A DNA stretch of 64,000 nucleotides, from assembly GCA_935421135.1 (NCBI GenBank), contig OW285195.1, positions 434,001-498,000 of the forward strand. Direction: 5' to 3'. Positions 1 to 10,718 of the stretch are shown piece after piece (positions within the stretch are counted from its first letter, which is position 1; each line of letters starts with the position of its first letter). Under the pieces are notes generated by a model. That model saw only the letters and a list, made by a program, of their open reading frames with translations. It had not been told where the DNA came from and did no database searches. Position numbers and translations under genes: made by a program. Source of the stretch: Bugulina stolonifera (Eukaryota > Bryozoa > Gymnolaemata > Cheilostomatida > Bugulidae).

Positions 1-360
1 CATAGAATACATTCTATGCACTCTATGCATTCCATGTAAGCTATGCGTTCTATGCATAGAATAAATAGAATACATTGATTACGTAGAAGGCATTGTATGT
101 GATCAATGTATTTTATGCATTCTATGCATAGACTACATAGATTGCATTCTATGCATAGAATATATTGATCACATAGAATGCATTCTGTGCACTCTATACA
201 TTCCATGTAATCTATGCGTTCTATGCATAGAATAGATTCTATGCACTCTATGCATTCCATGTAATCTATGCACTCTATGCATAGAATACATAGATTGCAT
301 TCTATGCATTCTATGCATAGAATACATAGAAGACATAGAATGCATTATGTGCATAGAATA

Positions 361-380
361 CTTATAATTCTATATCTTCC
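361..380. repeat. AT-rich landmark motif (first of 47)
   Basis: CTTATAATTCTATATCTTCC is the least monomer-like piece of the array. By eye it occurs 47 times, at 361, 2089, 3676, 4454 and so on to 62740, nearly invariant. Exceptions are CTTGTAATT at 16406 and TATATCTCCC at 23783, 26840, 29888, 57091 and 60927. It is usually followed by CATGTGTTCTATGCATCATTC, and in some copies by CATGTATTC or CACGTATTC. Confidence 0.85.
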
Positions 381-473
381 ATGTGTTCTATGCATCATTC
401 TATGCATAGAATACATAGAATACATAGAAGACATAGAATGCATAAAATGCGTTCCACGTAATCTATGCACTCT

Positions 474-520
474 ATGCATAGAATACATAGAACTCTATGT
501 CTTCTATGTATTCTATGCAT
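474..520. repeat. Recurrent hairpin, 17-bp arms and 13-bp loop (first copy)
   Basis: ATGCATAGAATACATAG (474-490) and CTATGTATTCTATGCAT (504-520) pair perfectly around AACTCTATGTCTT. The same arrangement occurs upstream of most GGTATTGATG landmarks (for example 2454-2500 and 4019-4065). Block II and IV copies often have GTGTT in place of GTCTT in the loop. Confidence 0.75.
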
Positions 521-875
521 TCTATGCATGGAATATATGGAATACATAGGTTGCATTCTATGCACTCTATGCATTCCTTGTAATCTATGCATTCTATGTA
601 TTCTATGGTATTGATGCATAGAGTACTTTTTATGCATAGAATGCATAGAATACATTTATCACAAAGAATGCATTCTATGCACTCTATGCATCCCATGTAA
701 TCTATGCATTTTATGCGTAGAATACATAGATTGCATTCGATGCATTCTATGCATGAAATACATAGAAGACATAGAAGACATAGAATGCATAGAATGCGTT
801 CCATGTAATCTATGCACTCTATGCATAGAATACATAGATTGCATTCTATGCATTCGATGCATAGAATACATAGAA

Positions 876-915
876 TACATTGATTACATACAATGCCTTC
901 TATGTAATCAATGTA
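876..915. repeat. 40-bp palindrome with inverted spacer (1)
   Basis: Arms TACATTGATTACATA and TATGTAATCAATGTA flank the spacer CAATGCCTTC. The sister at 40016-40055 has GAAGGCATTG, the exact reverse complement. The left outer flank is unchanged (CATAGAA). The right flank reads TTCTATG instead of TTTTATG, so the right side now mirrors the left, as expected of foldback copying. Confidence 0.85.
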
Positions 916-1087
916 TTCTATGCATTCTATGCATAGAATACATAGATTGCATTCTATGCATAGAATATATTGATCACATAAAATGCGTTCGATGCACTAT
1001 ATACATTCCATGTAATCTATGCGTTCTATGCATAGAATACATTCTATGCACTCTATGCATTCCATGTAATCTATGCGTTCTATGCAT

Positions 1088-1153
1088 AGAATGCATAAAA
1101 TACATTGATTACATACAATGCCTTCTATGTAATCAATGTATTCTATGTATTCT
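1088..1153. repeat. Exact 66-bp inversion containing a 40-bp palindrome (2)
   Basis: Base for base, this segment is the reverse complement of 40228-40293 in the sister sub-repeat, while the flanking sequence is collinear at a constant 39,140-bp offset. Both ends fall in the palindromic TCTATGCATAGAAT context, which gives inverted repeats at the breakpoints. The spacer at 1116-1125 accordingly reads CAATGCCTTC. Confidence 0.86.
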
Positions 1154-2586
1154 ATGCATAGAATACATAGATTGCATTCTATGCATAGAATATATTGATC
1201 ACATTGAATGCATTCTGTGCACTCTATACATTCCATGTATTCTATGCGTTCTATGCATAGAATACATTCTATGCATTCCATGTAATCTATGCATTCTATG
1301 CATAGAATACATAAATTGCATTCTCTGCATTCTATGCATAGAATACATAGAAGACATAGAAGGTATAGAATGCATAGAATGCGTTCCATGTAATCTATGC
1401 ACTCTGTGCAAAGAATACATAGAATTCTATGTCTTCTATGTATTCTATGCATTCTATGCATTCTATGCATAGAATATATTTTATGCACTCTATGCATTCC
1501 ATGTAATCCATGCATTCTATGCATAGAATACATAGATTGCATTCTATGCATTCGATGCATAGAATACATAGAATACATTGATTACATAGAAGGCATTGTA
1601 TGTAATCAATGTATTTTATGCATTCTATGCATAGAATACATAGATTGCATTCTATGCTTGGAATATATTGATCACTTAGAATGCATTCTATGAACTATAT
1701 ACATTCCATGTAATCTATGCGTTCTATGCATAGAATACATTCTATGCACTCTATGCATTCCATGTAAGCTATGCGTTCTATGCATAGAATAAATAGAATA
1801 CATTGATTACGTAGAAGGCATTGTATGTGATCAATGTATTTTATGCATTCTATGCATAGACTACATAGATTGCATTCTATGCATAGAATATATTGATCAC
1901 ATAGAATGCATTCTGTGCACTCTATACATTCCATGTAATCTATGCGTTCTATGCATAGAATACATTCTATGCACTATATGCATTCCATGTAATCTATGCG
2001 CTCTATGCATAGAATACATAGATTGCATTCTATGCATTCTATGCATAGAATACATAGAAGACATAGAATGCATTATGTGCATAGAATACTTATAATTCTA
2101 TATCTTCCATGTGTTCTATGCATCATTCTATGCATAGAATACATAGATTGCATTCTATGCGTCCGATGCATAGAATACATAGAATACATAGAATACATAG
2201 AATGCATTGTATGTAATCAATGTATTTTATGCAATCTATGCATAGAATACATCGATTGCATTCTATGCATAGAATACATTGATCACATAGAATGCATTCT
2301 GTGCACTCTATGCATTCAATGTAACCTATGCATTCTATGCATAGAATACATAGATTGCATTCTATGCATTCTATGCATTCTATGCATAGAATACATAGAA
2401 TACATAGAAGACATAGAATGCATAAAATGCGTTCCATGTAATCTATGCACTCTATGCATAGAATACATAGAACTCTATGTCTTCTATGTATTCTATGCAT
2501 TCTATGCATGGAATATATAGAATACATAGGTTGCATTCTAGGCACTCTATGCATTCCTTGTAATCTATGCATTCTATGTATTCTAT

Positions 2587-4155
2587 GGTATTGATGCATA
2601 GAGTACTTTTTATGCATAGAATGCATAGAATACATTTATCACAAAGAATGCATTCTATGCACTCTATGCAACCCATGTAATCTATGCATTCTATGCATAG
2701 AATACATAGATTGCATTCGATGCATTCTATGCATGAAATACATAGAAGACATAGAAGACATAGAATGCATAGAATGCGTTCCATGTAATCTATGCACTCT
2801 ATGCATAGAATACATAGACTGCATTCTATGCATAGAATACATTGATCACATAGAATGCATTCTGTGCACTTTATGCATTCAATGTAACCTATGCATTCTA
2901 TGCATAGAATACATAGATTGCATTCTATGCATTCTATGCATTCTATGCATAGAATACATAGAATACATTGAAGACATAGAATGCATAAAATGTGTCCATG
3001 TAATCTATGCACTCTATGCATAGAATACATAGATTGCATTCTATGCATTCGATGCATAGAATACATAGAATACATTGATTACGTAGAAGGCATTGTATGT
3101 AATCAATGTATTTTATGCATTCTATGCATAGAATACATAGATTGCATTCTATGCATAGAATATATTGATCACATAGAATGCATTCTGTGCACTCTATACA
3201 TTCCATGTAATCTATGCGTTCTATGCATGGAATACATTCTATGCACTATATGCATTCCATGTAACCGATGCATTCTATGCATAGAATACATAGATTGCAT
3301 TCTATGCATTCTATGCATAGAATACATAGAATACATAGAAGACATAGAATGCATAAAATGCGTTCCATGTAATCTATGCACTCTATGCATAGAATACATA
3401 GAACTCTATGTCTTCTATGTATTCTATGCATTCTATGCATGGAATATATAGAATACATAGGTTGCATTCCATGCACTCTATACATTCCATGTAATCTATG
3501 CGTTCTATGCATAGAATACATTCTATGCATTCCATGTAATCTATGCGTTCTATGCATAGAATACATATATTGCATTCTATGCATCCGATGCATAGAATAC
3601 ATAGAAGACATAGAATGCATAAAATGTGTCCATGTAATCTGTGCACTCTATAGAATGCATTATGTGCATAGAATACTTATAATTCTATATCTTCCATGTG
3701 TTCTATGCATCATTCTATGCATAGAATACATAGATTGCATTCTATGCGTCCGATGCATAGAATACATAGAATACATAGAATGCATTGTATGTAATCAATG
3801 TATTTTATGCAATCTATGCATAGAATACATCGATTGCATTCTATGCATAGAATGCATTGATCACATAGAATGCATTCTGTGCACTCTATGCATTCAATGT
3901 AACCTATGCATTCTATGCATAGAATACATAGATTGCATTCTATGCATTCTATGCATAGAATACATAGAATACATAGAAGACATAGAATGCATAAAATGCG
4001 TTCCACGTAATCTATGCACTCTATGCATAGAATACATAGAACTCTATGTCTTCTATGTATTCTATGCATTCTATGCATGGAATATATGGAATACATAGGT
4101 TGCATTCTATGCACTCTATGCATTCCTTGTAATCTATGCATTCTATGTATTCTAT
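2587..4155. repeat. Hybrid d/b sub-repeat (1,569 bp)
   Basis: The left end is d-like: AAAATGTGTCC lies about 400 bp after the opening landmark, as in d. The right end is b-like: CCATGTAACCGATG near 3,258 and GTGTCCATGTAATCTGTGC near 3,627. The switch falls between about 3,060 and 3,200 in sequence common to both. It therefore looks like the product of an exchange between d and b. Confidence 0.75.
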
Positions 4156-4951
4156 GGTATTGATGCATAGAGTACTTTTTATGCATAGAATGCATAGAAT
4201 ACATTTATCACAAAGAATGCATTCTATGCACTCTATGCATCCCATGTAATCTATGCATTTTATGCGTAGAATACATAGATTGCATTCGATGCATTCTATG
4301 CATGAAATACATAGAAGACATAGAAGACATAGAATGCATAGAATGCGTTCCATGTAATCTATGCGCTCTATGCATAGAATACATAGATTGCATTCTATGC
4401 ATTCTATGCATAGAATACATAGAAGACATAGAATGCATTATGTGCATAGAATACTTATAATTCTATATCTTCCATGTGTTCTATGCATCATTCTATGCAT
4501 AGAATACATAGATTGCATTCTATGCGTCCGATGCATAGAATACATAGAATACATAGAATACATAGAATGCATTGTATGTAATCAATGTATTTTATGCAAT
4601 CTATGCATAGAATACATCGATTGCATTCTATGCATAGAATACATTGATCACATAGAATGCATTCTGTGCACTCTATGCATTCAATGTAACCTATGCATTC
4701 TATGCATAGAATACATAGATTGCATTCTATGCATTCTATGCATTCTATGCATAGAATACATAGAATACATAGAAGACATAGAATGCATAAAATGCGTTCC
4801 ATGTAATCTATGCACTCTATGCATAGAATACATAGAACTCTATGTCTTCTATGTATTCTATGCATTCTATGCATGGAATATATAGAATACATAGGTTGCA
4901 TTCTAGGCACTCTATGCATTCCTTGTAATCTATGCATTCTATGTATTCTAT
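4156..4951. repeat. Sub-repeat a (796 bp)
   Basis: This first quarter of the 5.77-kb repeat runs from one A-form landmark to the next. It contains the AT-rich motif at 4454 and three successive AATACATAG units near 4530-4560. Confidence 0.83.
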
Positions 4952-6413
4952 GGTATTGATGCATAGAGTACTTTTTATGCATAGAATGCATAGAATACAT
5001 TTATCACAAAGAATGCATTCTATGCACTCTATGCAACCCATGTAATCTATGCATTCTATGCATAGAATACATAGATTGCATTCGATGCATTCTATGCATG
5101 AAATACATAGAAGACATAGAAGACATAGAATGCATAGAATGCGTTCCATGTAATCTATGCACTCTATGCATAGAATACATAGACTGCATTCTATGCATAG
5201 AATACATTGATCACATAGAATGCATTCTGTGCACTTTATGCATTCAATGTAACCTATGCATTCTATGCATAGAATACATAGATTGCATTCTATGCATTCT
5301 ATGTATTCTATGCATAGAATACATAGAATACATTGATTACATACAATGCCTTCTATGTAATCAATGTATTCTATGTATTCTATGCATAGAATACATAGAT
5401 TGCATTCTATGCATAGAATATATTGATCACATAGAATGCATTCTGTGCACTCTATACATTCCATGTAATCTATGCGTTCTATGCATGGAATACATTCTAT
5501 GCACTATATGCATTCCATGTAACCGATGCATTCTATGCATAGAATACATAGATTGCATTCTATGCATTCTATGCATAGAATACATAGAATACATAGAAGA
5601 CATAGAATGCATAAAATGCGTTCCATGTAATCTATGCACTCTATGCATAGAATACATAGAACTCTATGTCTTCTATGTATTCTATGCATTCTATGCATGG
5701 AATATATAGAATACATAGGTTGCATTCCATGCACTCTATACATTCCATGTAATCTATGCGTTCTATGCATAGAATACATTCTATGCATTCCATGTAATCT
5801 ATGCGTTCTATGCATAGAATACATAGATTGCATTCTATGCATCCGATGCATAGAATACATAGAAGACATAGAATGCATAAAATGTGTCCATGTAATCTGT
5901 GCACTCTATAGAATGCATTATGTGCATAGAATACTTATAATTCTATATCTTCCATGTGTTCTATGCATCATTCTATGCATAGAATACATAGATTGCATTC
6001 TATGCGTCCGATGCATAGAATACATAGAATACATAGAATGCATTGTATGTAATCAATGTATTTTATGCAATCTATGCATAGAATACATCGATTGCATTCT
6101 ATGCATAGAATGCATTGATCACATAGAATGCATTCTGTGCACTCTATGCATTCAATGTAACCTATGCATTCTATGCATAGAATACATAGATTGCATTCTA
6201 TGCATTCTATGCATAGAATACATAGAATACATAGAAGACATAGAATGCATAAAATGCGTTCCACGTAATCTATGCACTCTATGCATAGAATACATAGAAC
6301 TCTATGTCTTCTATGTATTCTATGCATTCTATGCATGGAATATATGGAATACATAGGTTGCATTCTATGCACTCTATGCATTCCTTGTAATCTATGCATT
6401 CTATGTATTCTAT
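4952..6413. repeat. Sub-repeat b (1,462 bp) with inverted spacer
   Basis: This is the second part of higher-order copy 1. It holds the diagnostic irregular stretch GTGTCCATGTAATCTGTGC (near 5885), where the 9-bp register breaks, and the AT-rich motif at 5934. Unlike the other b copies, its 40-bp palindrome at 5329-5368 has the spacer inverted. Confidence 0.83.
5298..5399. repeat. 102-bp hairpin: 46-bp perfect arms, inverted spacer (3)
   Basis: The arms 5298-5343 and 5354-5399 are perfect reverse complements around the 10-bp spacer CAATGCCTTC (5344-5353). Sister b copies (for example near 34,431, 43,820 and 49,610) have the common spacer and arms that diverge outside the 13-15 bp core. The right side matches the inverted form at 1101-1165 and the left side matches the common form, so it could be a recombinant of the two or a foldback product. 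Confidence 0.83.
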
Positions 6414-8393
6414 GGTATTGATGCATAGAGTACTTTTTATGCATAGAATGCATAGAATACATTTATCACAAAGAATGCATTCTATGCACTCTATGCATCC
6501 CATGTAATCTATGCATTTTATGCGTAGAATACATAGATTGCATTCTATGCATTCTATGCATGAAATACATAGAAGACATAGAAGACATAGAATGCATAGA
6601 ATGCGTTCCATGTAATCTATGCACTCTATGCATAGAATACATAGATTGCATTCCATGCATTCGATGCATAGAATACATAGAATACATTGATTACATAGAA
6701 GGCATTGTTTGTAATCAATGTATTTTATGCATTCTATGCATAGAATACATAGATTGCATTCTATGCATAGAATATATTGATCACATAGAATGCGTTCGAT
6801 GCACTATATACATTCCATGTAATCTATGCGTTCTATGCATAGAATACATTCTATGCACTCTATGCATTCCATGTAATCTATGCGTTCTATGCATAGAATA
6901 CATAGAATACATTGATTACATAGAAGGCATTGTATGTAATCAATGTATTTTATGCATTCTATGCATAGAATACATAGATTGCATTCTATGCATAGAATAT
7001 ATTGATCACATTGAATGCATTCTGTGCACTCTATACATTCCATGTATTCTATGCGTTCTATGCATAGAATACATTCTATGCATTCCATGTAATCTATGCA
7101 TTCTATGCATAGAATACATAAATTGCATTCTCTGCATTCTATGCATAGAATACATAGAAGACATAGAAGGTATAGAATGCATAGAATGCGTTCCATGTAA
7201 TCTATGCACTCTGTGCAAAGAATACATAGAATTCTATGTCTTCTATGTATTCTATGCATTCTATGCATTCTATGCATAGAATACATTTTATGCACTCTAT
7301 GCATTCCATGTAATCCATGCATTCTATGCATAGAATACATAGATTGCATTCTATGCATTCGATGCATAGAATACATAGAATACATTGATTACATAGAAGG
7401 CATTGTATGTAATCAATGTATTTTATGCATTCTATGCATAGAATACATAGATTGCATTCTATGCTTGGAATATATTGATCACATAGAATGCATTCTATGA
7501 ACTATATACATTCCATGTAATCTATGCGTTCTATGCATAGAATACATTCTATGCACTCTATGCATTCCATGTAAGCTATGCGTTCTATGCATAGAATAAA
7601 TAGAATACATTGATTACGTAGAAGGCATTGTATGTGATCAATGTATTTTATGCATTCTATGCATAGACTACATAGATTGCATTCTATGCATAGAATATAT
7701 TGATCACATAGAATGCATTCTGTGCACTCTATACATTCCATGTAATCTATGCGTTCTATGCATAGAATACATTCTATGCACTATATGCATTCCATGTAAT
7801 CTATGCGTTCTATGCATAGAATACATAGATTGCATTCTATGCATTCTATGCATAGAATACATAGAAGACATAGAATGCATGATGTGCATAGAATACTTAT
7901 AATTCTATATCTTCCATGTGTTCTATGCATCATTCTATGCATAGAATACATAGATTGCATTCTATGCGTCCGATGCATAGAATACATAGAATACATAGAA
8001 TACATAGAATGCATTGTATGTAATCAATGTATTTTATGCAATCTATGCATAGAATACATCGATTGCATTCTATGCATAGAATACATTGATCACATAGAAT
8101 GCATTCTGTGCACTCTATGCATTCAATGTAACCTATGCATTCTATGCATAGAATACATAGATTGCATTCTATGCATTCTATGCATTCTATGCATAGAATA
8201 CATAGAATACATAGAAGACATAGAATGCATAAAATGCGTTCCATGTAATCTATGCACTCTATGCATAGAATACATAGAACTCTATGTCTTCTATGTATTC
8301 TATGCATTCTATGCATGGAATATATAGAATACATAGGTTGCATTCTAGGCACTCTATGCATTCCTTGTAATCTATGCATTCTATGTATTCTAT
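6414..8393. repeat. Sub-repeat c (1,980 bp)
   Basis: This is the third part of higher-order copy 1, with the AT-rich motif at 7896. It carries the GGCATTGTTTGTAATC variant (near 6,701) found in several c copies and a GCATGATGTGC variant near 7,877 shared with 50701-52680. Confidence 0.83.
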
Positions 8394-9922
8394 GGTATTG
8401 ATGCATAGAGTACTTTTTATGCATAGAATGCATAGAATACATTTATCACAAAGAATGCATTCTATGCACTCTATGCAACCCATGTAATCTATGCATTCTA
8501 TGCATAGAATACATAGATTGCATTCGATGCATTCTATGCATGAAATACATAGAAGACATAGAAGACATAGAAAGCATAGAATGCGTTCCATGTAATCTAT
8601 GCACTCTATGCATAGAATACATAGACTGCATTCTATGCATAGAATACATTGATCACATAGAATGCATTCTGTGCACTTTATGCATTCAATGTAACCTATG
8701 CATTCTATGCATAGAATACATAGATTGCATTCTATGCATTCTATGCATTCTATGCATAGAATACATAGAATACATTGAAGACATAGAATGCATAAAATGT
8801 GTCCATGTAATCTATGCACTCTATGCATAGAATACATAGATTGCATTCTATGCATTCGATGCATAGAATACATAGAATACATTGATTACGTAGAAGGCAT
8901 TGTATGTAATCAATATATTTTATGCATTCTATGCATAGAATACATAGATTGCATTCTATGCATAGAATATATTGATCACATAGAATGCATTCTATGCAGT
9001 CTATACATTCCATGTAATCTATGCGTTCTATGCATAGAATACATTCTATGCACTCTATGCATTCCATGTAATCTATGCGTTCTATGCATAGAATGCATAG
9101 AATACATTGATTACATAGAAGGCATTGTATGTAATCAATGTATTTTATGCATTCTATGCATAGAATACATAGATTGCATTCTATGCATAGAATATATTGA
9201 TCACATAGAATGCATTCTATGCACTCTATACATTCCATGTAATCTATGCGTTCTATGCATAGAATGCAATCTATGTATTCTATGCATTCCATGTAATCTA
9301 TGCGTTCTATGCATAGAATACATAGATTGCAGTCTATGCATTCTATGCATTCTATGCATAGAATACATAGAAGACATAGGATGCATTAGGTGAATAGAAT
9401 ACTTATAATTCTATATCTTCCATGTATTCTATGCATCATTCTATGCATATAATACATAGATTGCATTCTATGCATCCGATGCATAGAATACATAGAATAC
9501 ATAGAATGCATTGTATGTAATCAATGTATTTTATGCATTCTATGCATAGAATACATAGATTGCATTCTATGCATGGAATACATTGAATACATCGAATGCA
9601 TTCTTTGCATTATATGCATTGAATGCATAGAATGCATAGGATGCATAGGGCCCATTCTATGCATTCTATGTATTCTATGCATAGAATACATAATGTAGAT
9701 TACATTCTATGCATTCTATGCATAGAATACATAGAATACATAGAAGACATAGAATGCATAAAATGCGTTCCACGTAATCTATGCACTCTATGCATAGAAT
9801 ACATAGAACTCTATGTCTTCTATGTATTCTATGCATTCTATGCATGGAATATATGGAATACATAGGTTGCATTCTATGCACTCTATGCATTCCTTGTAAT
9901 CTATGCATTCTATGTATTCTAT
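8394..9922. repeat. Sub-repeat d (1,529 bp)
   Basis: This is the last part of higher-order copy 1. It contains AAAATGTGTCCATGTAATC near 8,796, the variant CATTAGGTGAATAG before the AT-rich motif at 9402, and the unique GGGCCC at 9648. It is the most divergent quarter of the repeat. Confidence 0.83.
9648..9653. repeat. GGGCCC marker site, copy 1
   Basis: GGGCCC is a rare G/C-only hexamer in an array that is about two-thirds A and T. It sits 1254 bp into sub-repeat d and 275 bp before the next landmark, in a run of GCATAGAATGCATAGGATGC-type monomers. Confidence 0.85.
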
Positions 9923-10718
9923 GGTATTGATGCATAGAGTACTTTTTATGCATAGAATGCATAGAATACATTTATCACAAAGAATGCATTCTATGCACTC
10001 TATGCATCCCGTGTAATCTATGCATTTTATGCGTAGAATACATAGATTGCATTCGATGCATTCTATGCATGAAATACATAGAAGACATAGAAGACATAGA
10101 ATGCATAGAATGCGTTCCATGTAATCTATGCGCTCTATGCATAGAATACATAGATTGCATTCTATGCATTCTATGCATAGAATACATAGAAGACATAGAA
10201 TGCATTATGTGCATAGAATACTTATAATTCTATATCTTCCATGTGTTCTATGCATCATTCTATGCATAGAATACATAGATTGCATTCTATGCGTCCGATG
10301 CATAGAATACATAGAATACATAGAATACATAGAATGCATTGTATGTAATCAATGTATTTTATGCAATCTATGCATAGAATACATCGATTGCATTCTATGC
10401 ATAGAATACATTGATCAGATAGAATGCATTCTGTGCACTCTATGCATTCAATGTAACCTATGCATTCTATGCATAGAATACATAGATTGCATTCTATGCA
10501 TTCTATGCATTCTATGCATAGAATACATAGAATACATAGAAGACATAGAATGCATAAAATGCGTTCCATGTAATCTATGCACTCTATGCATAGAATACAT
10601 AGAACTCTATGTCTTCTATGTATTCTATGCATTCTATGCATGGAATATATAGAATACATAGGTTGCATTCTAGGCACTCTATGCATTCCTTGTAATCTAT
10701 GCATTCTATGTATTCTAT
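9923..10718. repeat. Sub-repeat a (796 bp)
   Basis: It has the same length and order as 4156-4951. Private changes include CCCGTGTAATC near 10010 and TGATCAGATAG near 10415, where other copies read CCCATGTAATC and TGATCACATAG. Confidence 0.83.

Larger units (their letters stand above)
607..2586. repeat. Sub-repeat c (1,980 bp) with two inverted spacers
   Basis: The length is exactly 220 monomers. It shares private variants (CATAAAATGCGTTCG near 975, ATCACTTAGAATG near 1670) with the copy at 39747-41726, exactly 39,140 bp away, so the two are sisters. It differs from that sister in the orientation of two palindrome spacers (876-915 and the 66-bp inversion at 1088-1153). Confidence 0.85.
4156..9922. 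repeat. 5,767-bp higher-order repeat, copy 1 (complete)
   Basis: The unit runs between A-form landmarks and has four sub-repeats in the order 796 (a), 1462 (b), 1980 (c) and 1529 (d) bp, about 640 monomers in all. The unit length equals the distance between the GGGCCC sites at 48168 and 53935, which fixes the period independently. Only scattered substitutions separate it from later copies, implying recent amplification. Sub-repeat b of this copy carries an inverted spacer at 5329-5368 that the other copies lack. Confidence 0.88.

Noticed and set aside
626..634. Rho-independent terminators at hairpins followed by TTTTT
   Set aside because: The T-runs in the GGTATTGATG landmark are only five bases, do not directly follow a GC-rich stem, and belong to a repeat without genes.
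395..655. His/Met/Ser/Arg-rich frames (HSM, HRM, YSM triplets) as possible metal-binding or structural peptides
   Set aside because: They are the translation of CAT-TCT-ATG and CAT-AGA-ATG in the monomer phase. The same peptides recur wherever the satellite does, on either strand.
876..915. Invertible switch driven by a site-specific recombinase, suggested by flipped spacers
   Set aside because: No recombinase gene in the window. The breakpoints differ between the three cases, and two of them show asymmetric flanks that site-specific recombination would not leave. Palindrome-mediated exchange or template switching fits better.
3040..3062. CENP-B box (TTCG at CATTCGATGCATAG sites)
   Set aside because: The TTCG is present, but the second essential half (CGGG) is missing at every such site examined.
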